From positions 1 through 6,903 of the forward strand of contig JAIRLK010000289.1 in NCBI GenBank assembly GCA_031259515.1: 6,903 bases of DNA, in the 5' to 3' direction. This DNA comes from Treponema sp. Lineage in GTDB: Bacteria; Spirochaetota; Spirochaetia; Treponematales; Breznakiellaceae. Below are positions 1-6,671 of this stretch, one piece after another. The position numbers and the translations under genes are program-made. Within the stretch, counting starts at the first letter, position 1, and every line of letters begins with the position of its first letter. A model generated the notes under the pieces. The model saw only the letters and a program-made list of their open reading frames with translations, ran no database searches and had not been told where the DNA came from.

Positions 1-37
1 GAACAGCGCCGCCGGGGTGGGAAACAGGAGCGGACAT
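1..37 (-). CDS. possible start of a leftward gene, 5' end only
   Basis: Read leftward from an ATG at 37-35, twelve codons run open to the window edge (MSAPVSHPGGAV). A strong Shine-Dalgarno (GAGGTGA) lies on the same strand at 50-44, six bases before the ATG. That is the only positive evidence for a gene, and the product cannot be recognised. If real, it diverges from the radical SAM operon and shares the 51-336 gap with it. The open frame is too short to exclude chance. Confidence 0.35.
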   Translation of the reverse strand, partial: MSAPVSHPGGAV

Positions 38-43
38 CGGGGT

Positions 44-50
44 TCACCTC
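44..50 (-). promoter_or_regulatory. Shine-Dalgarno of the possible leftward edge gene
   Basis: GAGGTGA on the minus strand is closely complementary to the 16S rRNA tail and sits six bases from an ATG. It is what makes the 12-codon edge frame worth noting. Confidence 0.35.
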
Positions 51-144
51 ACTTGTATAACCATATCGAGTTTTACGGCATCCTGAGATACCGGCGTTTT
101 AGGCATCATACTACGAGTATCTGATTAGTTTAAAATAAAGTATT

Positions 145-219
145 AACTCCGCGTTGCGCAAGGCTCTTATCGTCGAAAAATTTGATAGTAGAGCCTATTC
201 CAAAACCTGCGCCGGAGTT
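145..219 (+). ncRNA. nested stem-loop, possible structured RNA
   Basis: AACTCCG (145-151) pairs perfectly with CGGAGTT (213-219). Directly inside, GCGCAAGG (156-163) pairs with CCTGCGC (206-212) with one bulged A. A third helix, CTCTTATC (164-171) with GATAGTAGAG (184-193), has a two-base bulge and a 12-base loop. Three successive helices in 75 bases of intergenic DNA suggest an RNA structure. A -10-like TAAAAT at 131-136 would start transcription near 143, but no good -35 is seen and no U-tract follows. It could also be a DNA-level dyad or chance. Confidence 0.22.
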
Positions 220-233
220 CCGAGACCCGATTG

Positions 234-250
234 TTCTGTTCTGAACAGAA
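234..250. promoter_or_regulatory. 17-bp palindrome, candidate operator
   Basis: TTCTGTTC-T-GAACAGAA is a perfect 8+8 inverted repeat with a single central base, typical in form of a dimeric repressor site. It lies about 86 bases upstream of the proposed -35 of the radical SAM operon, too far for simple occlusion of that promoter. The regulator is unknown. The GTTC/GAAC half-sites recall some LexA boxes, but the spacing does not match a LexA consensus I know. Confidence 0.3.
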
Positions 251-336
251 TTCATTCACCTAAATCCCTATACCGTGAGATTTTGGAACAGCCTCAGTAA
301 TTTCACTATTCATTTTACCGGCGCGGCGCGTATCCC

Positions 337-365
337 TTGTGCTTTTTCCTATACGTGCGTATAGT
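337..365 (+). promoter_or_regulatory. promoter of the radical SAM operon, leaderless geometry
   Basis: A -35-like TTGTGC (337-342), a 17-base spacer and a -10-like TATAGT (360-365) are followed by six bases (366-371) and then the ATG at 372. Normal sigma-70 spacing puts the transcription start on the A of that ATG. No Shine-Dalgarno is visible before the ATG, consistent with a leaderless mRNA. Confidence 0.5.
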
Positions 366-371
366 ATTTCT

Positions 372-1631
372 ATGGATCTGGGTGAAAAGATAGCCATTCT
401 GGCCTCGGCGGCAAAGTACGACGCCTCCTGCGCATCAAGCGGCGGTACGCCGCAGGCCAAAGGCGGGGGCCGGCGGGGTTTCGGGGTGAACCTTCCCGCC
501 GGGATATGCCATTCCTGGACTGGAGACGGCCGCTGTGTCAGTCTCCTCAAGGTACTCTACTCCAACGTCTGCCGGTATGACTGCGCCTATTGCGTCAACC
601 GGGTTTCCTCCGATACCCCACGGGCCTCCTTCACCATGGATGAGCTGGTGTCGCTTACCCGCGAGTTTTACCGCCGCAATTATATAGAAGGACTTTTTCT
701 TTCTTCCGGGATCTTCGCCGATCCGGACATCGTTATGGAAAAACTCATCGCCACAGCCCGGAAACTCAGGACCGAGGAAGGGTATGCCGGCTACATTCAC
801 CTGAAGATCATCCCCGGAACCGGGGAAAAGCTCATCCGCGAGGCCGGACGCTGGGCGGACCGGCTTAGCGCCAACATTGAGCTGCCCACGGACAAGAGCC
901 TTCAAACCCTGGCGCCCCAAAAGTCGGGCAAGGTGATCCTGGGGGCCATGAAAGAAGCGGCGGAAGCCCGCGCCGAGTATGAAGAGGACCGGCGGCACAT
1001 TCGTTCCACCCCGGACTTCGCTCCGGCAGGCCAGAGTACCCAACTTATCGTCGGAGCCTCCGAAGAAGACGACCGGCAGATCGTTACCCTGTCCGGTGCG
1101 CTTTACCGGAAATTCGGCCTCCGCCGGGTATACTACTCCGCCTTTATCCCGGTGGGAGGGGCCGGGCGGGGAGGTATCCCGGATCCCCGGCTTCCCGACA
1201 TTCCCGGTCCGCCCCTGGTTCGGGAACACCGGCTCTACCAGGCGGATTGGCTGCTCAGGTTTTACCATTTCTCCGCCGCCGAGATACTGGAGGACAGCCC
1301 GTATCTGGACATGCATCTGGACCCCAAGACCGCCTGGGCCCTGAAGCATCCCGACCGTTTCCCGGTAGAGATAAGCCGGGCGGACTACGAGGAACTTCTG
1401 CGGGTACCGGGTATAGGCGCCAAGTCGTCCCGGCGCATCATAGAAACCCGGCGGTCCCGTTCCCTTACCTTTGACGGCCTCCGCCGTCTGGGGGTTATCC
1501 TCAAGCGGGCCCGGTACTTCATCACCGTTGCCGGCGCCGCGTTGGATTGCCTGGATAATCCCAAACGGGTCAGGCGCGTCCTTGCCGACAGCGACGGGGC
1601 GGGGCTGCAACTGCCTTTATTCGAGTTTTAG
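372..1631 (+). CDS. putative DNA modification/repair radical SAM protein
   Basis: Predicted 419-residue radical SAM enzyme of the family annotated 'putative DNA modification/repair radical SAM protein' (TIGR03916-like). The N-terminus MDLGEKIAILASAAKYDASC and the segment GICHSWTGDGRC (about 45-55) are typical of the family. The CxxxCxxC motif for the 4Fe-4S cluster that cleaves S-adenosylmethionine is C67-C71-C74. Near the C-terminus, EELLRVPGIGAKSSRRI (from about 340) is a helix-hairpin-helix motif, and a second one follows around LRRLGVILKRARYF, so DNA or RNA binding is likely. Length matches the family. I chose ATG 372 because homology starts there; an in-frame GTG at 339 would lie inside the -35 element. 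The DUF4130 gene starts 16 bases downstream, so the two form an operon. The substrate and reaction are unknown. Confidence 0.9.
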   Translation: MDLGEKIAILASAAKYDASCASSGGTPQAKGGGRRGFGVNLPAGICHSWTGDGRCVSLLKVLYSNVCRYDCAYCVNRVSSDTPRASFTMDELVSLTREFYRRNYIEGLFLSSGIFADPDIVMEKLIATARKLRTEEGYAGYIHLKIIPGTGEKLIREAGRWADRLSANIELPTDKSLQTLAPQKSGKVILGAMKEAAEARAEYEEDRRHIRSTPDFAPAGQSTQLIVGASEEDDRQIVTLSGALYRKFGLRRVYYSAFIPVGGAGRGGIPDPRLPDIPGPPLVREHRLYQADWLLRFYHFSAAEILEDSPYLDMHLDPKTAWALKHPDRFPVEISRADYEELLRVPGIGAKSSRRIIETRRSRSLTFDGLRRLGVILKRARYFITVAGAALDCLDNPKRVRRVLADSDGAGLQLPLFEF

Positions 1632-1632
1632 C

Positions 1633-1638
1633 GGGAGG
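1633..1638 (+). promoter_or_regulatory. Shine-Dalgarno of the DUF4130 gene
   Basis: GGGAGG lies nine bases before ATG 1648 and just after the radical SAM stop codon (1629-1631). It fixes the start and shows that internal operon genes here use ordinary ribosome binding, unlike the promoter-proximal genes. Confidence 0.7.
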
Positions 1639-1647
1639 CAGTATGTG

Positions 1648-2535
1648 ATGGAAGCGGTATACGATGGCAGTCTTGCAGGGCTCTTCGCCATTCTGGACGG
1701 GGTGTGCCGGGGAGGTCCCTTGCCGGATCGGGTCAGGCTGGAAGTCAACCCATTAGGTTGTCTGGAGGATGCGTCCCCGGAAGACCCGGCGCAGAGAGAC
1801 CTTTTTGAGGCGGACGAAGCCGGACGTCCGTATCCACCGGAACAGGCAGGGTCCGGGATTTCTTACCGATCCGCCAAAAGCCGGGACGCTGGCGGCGGGG
1901 CGGCGAAAGAGCTGTTCGCGGCGTCAGCAAACGCCTGCGATGATTTTATTCATGGCTGGATGAGCGAGTTCCCCATAGCCGCCGAGCTTCTCCGGTTCGC
2001 CTGGAAGGTGATAGCGGCGGCCAGGGCGGGAGGAAGCGGCAGGCCGGAAGGCATACGGTCGCCGGAAGCGCGGCTGGCCGCCGGGCGGGCGGCGGTTGAC
2101 CGGGGGGATCCGGCGGTGGCGGCGACTCTGAGCGCCGCTTTCAAGGTCTGCCGGGAAATAGACCGGCTGCGGGGGCTGCTCAGGTTCGCTCCGGACAGTC
2201 AGGGGGTCTACACCGCCCGGTGCGCTCCAGACCACTTTGTGCTCCCCAGCCTGGCGGATCACTTTTTCCGGCGTTTTGGGGATACTCCCTGGGCCATCGT
2301 AGACGAGAAACGGCGGCTTGCCCTGGTCTGTTCCGTAGCCGGGGAACCCCGGCTTATCCGCGCATCGGTTCCACAAGACCCTTCCGGGGGAAAAGCCGCC
2401 CCGCTAATGCCGGATGCCTGGACGGAGTTGTGGCGGAAGTATCACCGGGCTATCAACAACGAGAGCCGGCGAAATCCCGCGTTGCAGCGGCAGTTCATGC
2501 CGGTACGGTACTGGAAGTATCTGAACGAGATTTAG
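1648..2535 (+). CDS. DUF4130 protein, radical SAM partner (probable DNA metabolism protein)
   Basis: Predicted 295-residue protein of the TIGR03915/DUF4130 family, which is encoded next to the TIGR03916 radical SAM protein in many bacteria. The start MEAVYDGSLAGLFAIL matches the family's opening (xYDGSxxGLL). A poorly conserved, charged and glycine-rich stretch at about 41-85 makes it somewhat longer than I expect for the family. The DUF4130 core runs from about 90 to the end, with RLRGLLRF near 173-180, a PDHFVLPSLADHFFRRF block near 204-220, and the diagnostic C-terminus MPVRYWKYLNEI. No signal peptide or membrane segment is seen, so it is cytoplasmic. ATG 1648 is preferred over the adjacent GTG 1645 on homology and Shine-Dalgarno spacing. 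A joint role with the radical SAM enzyme is inferred from gene order; the biochemical function is unknown. Confidence 0.85.
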   Translation: MEAVYDGSLAGLFAILDGVCRGGPLPDRVRLEVNPLGCLEDASPEDPAQRDLFEADEAGRPYPPEQAGSGISYRSAKSRDAGGGAAKELFAASANACDDFIHGWMSEFPIAAELLRFAWKVIAAARAGGSGRPEGIRSPEARLAAGRAAVDRGDPAVAATLSAAFKVCREIDRLRGLLRFAPDSQGVYTARCAPDHFVLPSLADHFFRRFGDTPWAIVDEKRRLALVCSVAGEPRLIRASVPQDPSGGKAAPLMPDAWTELWRKYHRAINNESRRNPALQRQFMPVRYWKYLNEI

Positions 2536-2574
2536 ATGCGGCGGGCAGTGCGCAAAAGGTATCGAAAAGATATG

Positions 2575-2596
2575 GCCTAAATGAGGCAGGTTTTTT
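2575..2596 (+). terminator. weak intrinsic terminator after the radical SAM operon
   Basis: GCCT (2575-2578) and AGGC (2584-2587) form a 4-bp stem with a 5-base loop. After AGG comes a run of six T (2591-2596). Position and T-run suit the operon end, but the stem is short. Confidence 0.35.
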
Positions 2597-2606
2597 ATAG
2601 TGCGAA

Positions 2607-2622
2607 AATCCGTGTAATCCGT
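2607..2622 (+). repeat. short direct repeat, AATCCGT twice at 9-base period
   Basis: AATCCGT occurs at 2607-2613 and again at 2616-2622 in the gap between the operon terminator and the capA-like promoter. It looks like a decayed short tandem repeat. With only two copies it may be chance. Confidence 0.25.
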
Positions 2623-2696
2623 AGTCCCTTTTTGTTTCTCATCTTCTCACCTTGCTGGCGGTGAATGTTAAATTACTGAGCGTGGTGAGGGCGTCA

Positions 2697-2725
2697 TTGA
2701 TAATCGCAACCGAATATCCTACACT
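2697..2725 (+). promoter_or_regulatory. promoter of the capA-like gene, leaderless geometry
   Basis: TTGATA (2697-2702), a 17-base spacer and TACACT (2720-2725) are followed by six bases (GATTCG) and the ATG at 2732. This is the best -35 of the three in the window. The predicted transcription start is the A of the ATG, and no Shine-Dalgarno precedes it. Confidence 0.6.
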
Positions 2726-2731
2726 GATTCG

Positions 2732-4288
2732 ATGTTGCGTCCGCCGCTTTTGCCCCTGCTCCTTGCCCTCCTCTTTTCCGGCTGCCCGGCCCAAACCCCG
2801 GTGTATACCGTCATGATCTCTGGCGGCGGGGAATGGCCGACTGAACGGGCTTTCCTGGGTTCTGTTCTTTCGGAAACGGAACTTGCCGCCCTGGGTATGA
2901 CCCTGGTCCCCGAAGAAGCCGCAAGGCCGGAGACTGTGTTGGAAAACACCGCCATAGTCGTTGAATTTCTTTCGTTCTGGGAATCCGATCCCGTTTCAGG
3001 CAGCGCGGACGAGGGCGGGTCCGTTGTTCCCCTCGCCAGAACCTGGTATGTGCCCCAAGAGGATGCACTGGCCGGCAGACAGGACGCATCCCTTGCGGAC
3101 TGCCGTGAAGGGCGGGAAACCCTTGTCCCGCTGAATGAACTGGCGCCGCCTTTCACGGCCCTGCGGGTAAACGGAATGTCTGTGGACGATCCACAGTATC
3201 CTCTGCGGCGGGTAACGGGGGTTCGGGCGCGGCCTGCGGACAGGGGCGGCGCCGAATTGCGGGGTAACGCATCTGAAAAGGCTGCGGCCCTGGAAGTCTT
3301 AATCCGTAACCGGGCGCGGTCTCTTTTGGCCGGGCCGCCGGAATTGCTCTGGATAGCCTCCGCAGGGGACCTGATGTTGGGCCGGGGTGCGGAACGCATC
3401 CTGCTGGGCGAAGGAGCCGGCGGGCTTTTCGGGGCGGCGGCGGAGCTGTTTCGTGACGCGGACCTTACCCTGGTTAACCTGGAGGGGGCGGTGAGTTCCC
3501 GTGGGACCAGGACGGAGAAGGCTTTTAACTTCCGGTTTTTCCCCGCAGTCGCGGCGCCGCTCCGGGAGGCGGGGATAGACGCCGTGCTTCTGGCGAATAA
3601 CCACGCCTTTGACTGGGGAATTGAGGGCTTTCTGGATACCCTGGACCACCTGGAAAAAGCCGGCATAGGCATCCTGGGCGCGGGACGGGATGAAGACGCT
3701 GCCGGACAGCCTTTTGTTTTTCGGAAGGGAAACGCCGGGGCGCGGGTTTTCGGGCTTGCCTCGTATCCGGTAGAACGGAGCGGATGGGACGGGCGTTCGG
3801 CTGCCGCCGGGGAAAACCGTCCGGGAATGCTCCACACCAGGAGCGGCGGCGCTGCGGCGATCAAGGCCGGCCTTGCTGTAGGCGGAACATCCGGGGACCT
3901 CCAGGCGGTTCTCTTTCATGGCGGAGACGAGTGGTCTTCCCGTCCGAACCGGGCCACTCGGGAACTGTGCCGGGATCTGGTTCTGGCCGGAGCGGATCTT
4001 ATCATCGGGTCTCATCCCCACATCGTACAGGGTTTTGAATGGGTGGAAGGAAAGCCGGTTTTCTGGTCCCTGGGGAATTTCGTATTTGCCGGGATGGAAA
4101 ATACCGGCGGCGGGGATCAAGGGCTGGGTATCAGGCTGGGTTTTTGGGGGAAACGCCTGGTATACCTCGAACCGTTTCCCTTGAACCTAACAGGGCCCCG
4201 GACGGACATAGCCCCCCGTGAGGAACTCGCCGGGTTTTACGCCCTGTCCCGAGAATTACGTGCCGAACCTGCGGTCCGAAAACCGTAG
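2732..4288 (+). CDS. CapA-family (PGA_cap) predicted lipoprotein
   Basis: Predicted 518-residue envelope protein with a CapA/PGA_cap domain, a metallophosphoesterase-like fold named after a poly-gamma-glutamate capsule protein. A hydrophobic leader ends in LLFSGC, so C18 is a likely lipidation site, though F at -3 fits only a relaxed (spirochaete-style) lipobox. Residues about 20-205 form a separate N-terminal region with LRVNGMSVDDPQYPL near its end, a layout seen in some CapA proteins and possibly a degenerate solute-binding fold. The CapA domain starts at about 207: GDLMLG (212-217), NLEG (249-252), NNHAFD (289-294), HGGDEW (396-401), GSHPH (426-430) and SLGNF (446-450), all expected metal or active-site motifs. 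No capsule genes (capB, capC) are adjacent, so an actual role in polyglutamate synthesis is unproven; cell-surface polymer or peptidoglycan-related chemistry is equally possible. It is a single-gene unit with its own promoter and terminator. Confidence 0.88.
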   Translation: MLRPPLLPLLLALLFSGCPAQTPVYTVMISGGGEWPTERAFLGSVLSETELAALGMTLVPEEAARPETVLENTAIVVEFLSFWESDPVSGSADEGGSVVPLARTWYVPQEDALAGRQDASLADCREGRETLVPLNELAPPFTALRVNGMSVDDPQYPLRRVTGVRARPADRGGAELRGNASEKAAALEVLIRNRARSLLAGPPELLWIASAGDLMLGRGAERILLGEGAGGLFGAAAELFRDADLTLVNLEGAVSSRGTRTEKAFNFRFFPAVAAPLREAGIDAVLLANNHAFDWGIEGFLDTLDHLEKAGIGILGAGRDEDAAGQPFVFRKGNAGARVFGLASYPVERSGWDGRSAAAGENRPGMLHTRSGGAAAIKAGLAVGGTSGDLQAVLFHGGDEWSSRPNRATRELCRDLVLAGADLIIGSHPHIVQGFEWVEGKPVFWSLGNFVFAGMENTGGGDQGLGIRLGFWGKRLVYLEPFPLNLTGPRTDIAPREELAGFYALSRELRAEPAVRKP

Positions 4289-4293
4289 GTTCG
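4264..4293. other. 12-bp hairpin overlapping the capA-like stop codon
   Basis: CGAACCTGCGGT (4264-4275) pairs with ACCGTAGGTTCG (4282-4293) with one G-T wobble and a 6-base loop. The TAG stop (4286-4288) lies within the right arm. No T-run follows on either strand, so it is not a classical intrinsic terminator. It sits between convergent genes and could block read-through, protect 3' ends, or help end the leftward hydratase transcript. Confidence 0.5.
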
Positions 4294-4360
4294 AGCAGGA
4301 AGTTCGTACCCGTTGTGCACTCATAAAGCCGTTATTGAACTACTCAAAACGCTCTTAGCC

Positions 4361-4387
4361 GGCGGATGCCCGGCGTCCGCCTTTTTT
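4361..4387 (+). terminator. strong intrinsic terminator of the capA-like gene
   Basis: GGCGGATGC pairs with GCGTCCGCC (nine pairs, one T-G wobble) around a CCG loop at 4361-4381, followed by six T at 4382-4387. It is oriented for rightward transcripts arriving from the capA-like gene. It lies wholly inside the last codons of the convergent hydratase gene, encoding that protein's KKGGRRASAG tail on the other strand. Confidence 0.8.
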
Positions 4388-6084
4388 CCTGTTATAATTG
4401 ATCAGGCTCCCGGCCAGCACTATCTCCTTCTCTGACGGGGTAATATCCGGGGTCTCCAGCGTAAAAGCGGATGCCCCATCCTCCCGGAGGACATACGCCT
4501 GTAGGCTGCCTCCTCCTCGTACCGCAGCGGCTATACCGGGAATAAAAACATAATCACCGTTTTTGAAGGGCGGATCGCCTTCCACATTAAAGGGAAGTAT
4601 CCCCCAGTTGATGAGGTTGCTGCGGTACCGTTTGGTGGCGTATTCCCGGGCGAAATTCGCGGCGCCTCCCAGGACCCGCTGGCAACTCGCGGCTTGTTCC
4701 CGGGCGCTGCCGTCGCCAGGTTTTACCGCGTAAATGGCGGAACCGATGCGAAGGGATCCGAGATCAAACTCCCTCCTTTCGGAGAGCAGCTTGAGCTTCG
4801 CCAGGATACCGGCAATATCCGATAAGCCGGAACAGCCGTCCGCCGCTTTAACCGCTTCCTGCCGGGCAAGCTCAAGCCGGCGTACCTCCTTGGCCCGCCC
4901 AACATAGGCGGGGTCCTTTCGGGACAGCGTGAATTCCGCCAGACCCAGAGGGTTGGACCGGTAGGACGCGGTTTCCCCGGACGGGATGATTTCATCGGTG
5001 GTGGTAACCGGGTCGGTGATGAAGGAAACGATCTTAACCAGAAGATGCTCTCCCAGGTCTTCCATCTCGGGCCAGTCGGTGATGTTGGGGCCGTAGCAAA
5101 GCGGTTCCTCTGGCCGAGCCAAGCCTATACCGTTGTACACCCGGTTCCGGTAGGGGGCATCATCGTACCGGTAGGGGGGGATAACTTCCTCCGGGAAGGC
5201 TTCGGCGGAGGTAAGAATACCGCCGTTCCTGGCGGTGGCGGCTATGCTCCGGCTGTCCATAAGGGCAACCGATGCGATCTGACCGTCCATGGGCCGGGAA
5301 CCCTCCCGGCTGGGGAAGTTCCTGGTGGTGTGGCGGATGGAAAGGCCCTTATTGGCGGGTACGTCCCCGGCGCCGAAACAGGGGCCGCAAAAGGCGGTGC
5401 GGACCACCGTCCCCGAGGCGATAAGGCGGCTGATACAGCCTTTGCGGGTAAGGTCCAGCAACACCGGCTGGCTTCCAGGGTACACCGAAAGGGAAAAGAA
5501 ATCCCGGCCCGCGCCCGTTTCCCCCAAAATGGCGGCGGCGACCATGATATTCTCGTACGTCCCGCCGGCGCAGCCCGCGATGATCCCCTGGTCTATCCGT
5601 ATCCGGCCCTCCTCATCAATTTTATCGGTGAGGGCAATCTGTACACCAGGATTTTCAATGAGGGCGGCGGCGTCTTTTTCGACCGTACGGAAGATGTCGC
5701 CGGGATTTTCGAGGAGGGCGTCTATCTCGTAGACATTGCTGGGATGGAAAGGCAGGGCGATCATAGGTTTAAGGGCGGAAAGGTCCAGCCGGATCAGCCG
5801 GTCGTAATAGGCAACCGGACCGGGGCTCAATTTCCGGTAATCGCCTTCCCGCTTATGGACACGAAAGTAATCCCGTATCACCTCGTCGGTCTCCCAAATG
5901 GAGGACCAGCAGGTGGTCTCGGTGGTCATCACGTCTATGCCGCACCGGAAATCCGCTGAAAGTCCGGAAACACCGTCTCCCAGGAATTCCAGGACCGCGT
6001 TCTTCACCAGCCCCCCCCTGAACACCGCGCCAATAAGCGCCAGGGCCGCGTCATGAGGCCCGACGCCGGGCCGGGGCTTCCCCG

Positions 6085-6090
6085 TAAGGT
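6085..6090 (-). other. site of the single-base frameshift in the hydratase gene
   Basis: On the minus strand the codons ...ATA GGG TAT ACC are in the upstream frame, and ACG GGG AAG CCC CGG CCC are in the downstream frame, with only TT between them. One missing base (for example ACC-CTT-ACG) restores VIGYTLTGKPRP, which matches aconitase-family sequence through the joint. No other disruption is seen on either side. Confidence 0.8.
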
Positions 6091-6671
6091 ATACCCTATC
6101 ACCTTAGGATAGGCGATGTCGTACGTCTGGCTCAGGAGCTGTTTCACGAGTTCGCCGCCCCCTTCCCCTACGCCCATAGCGCCCAACGCGCCGTAGCGGG
6201 TATGACTATCGCTCCCCAGGATCATCCTGCCGCAGCCCGCCTGGGTTTCCCGAATATACGAATGGATCACCCCAAGGTGGGGAGGCACATAGACGCCGCC
6301 GTATTTTTTGGCCGCCGAAAACCCAAAGGCGTGATCATCCTCGTTGATGGTTCCCCCAACGGCACAGAGAGAATTATGGCAATTCGTCAATATATACGGA
6401 AGAGGAAATGTCTCAAGACCGCTCACCCGTGCAGTCTGAATGATGTTGACAAAGGTGATGTCGTGGGACGTCAGGGCGTCAAACGTGAGTTGCAGCTTCT
6501 TCTCGTCCCCGGACGTGTTATGAGCGGAAATGATCCCGTAAGCAATGGTCCCGCGCCTAGGCGCGTCTTTATCCTGCGGCAGACGGCTGCGCAAGATCCC
6601 GGCGTTCTCCGGCTTATCCTCCAGGATTTCCCGGCTGTTAAAAACATAGACTCCCGTGTCAGATACCTGTA

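Larger units (their letters stand above)
51..336. other. AT-rich non-coding gap upstream of the radical SAM operon
   Basis: No convincing coding frame is present. The stretch is visibly richer in A+T than the flanking genes. It contains a short inverted repeat ATACT-ACG-AGTAT (109-121), a -10-like TAAAAT (131-136), a nested stem-loop (145-219) and a 17-bp palindrome (234-250). Promoter elements for the downstream operon begin at 337. A small leftward open frame running 550-260 overlaps the radical SAM gene and looks like a shadow. Confidence 0.6.

Noticed and set aside
339..371. Upstream GTG start for the radical SAM protein
   Set aside because: It would add 11 residues outside the family homology, and the GTG lies inside the proposed -35 element.
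435..1610. Leftward 391-codon open frame antisense to the radical SAM gene
   Set aside because: It is a shadow of the GC-rich real gene; the sense frame has clear family motifs and this one has none.
2536..2580. 14-codon open frame starting right after the DUF4130 stop
   Set aside because: It is very short, has no Shine-Dalgarno at proper spacing and no recognisable similarity; it runs into the proposed terminator.
2719..3864. Leftward 381-codon open frame antisense to the capA-like gene
   Set aside because: The Arg/Ser/Pro-rich composition is typical of an antisense frame, and it has no recognisable motif.
4285..4300. GGTTCGAGC resembling a tRNA T-loop next to the capA-like stop
   Set aside because: No acceptor, D or anticodon arms can be formed around it; the bases belong to the 12-bp hairpin.
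5045..5959. Rightward 304-codon open frame opposite the hydratase
   Set aside because: The hydratase frame carries the conserved cysteines and aconitase motifs; this frame is low-complexity Gly/Val-rich shadow sequence.
6085..6090. Programmed ribosomal frameshift in the hydratase
   Set aside because: There is no slippery heptamer at the joint (ACCTTACGG), and aconitase-family genes are not known to use one; mutation or sequencing error is simpler.
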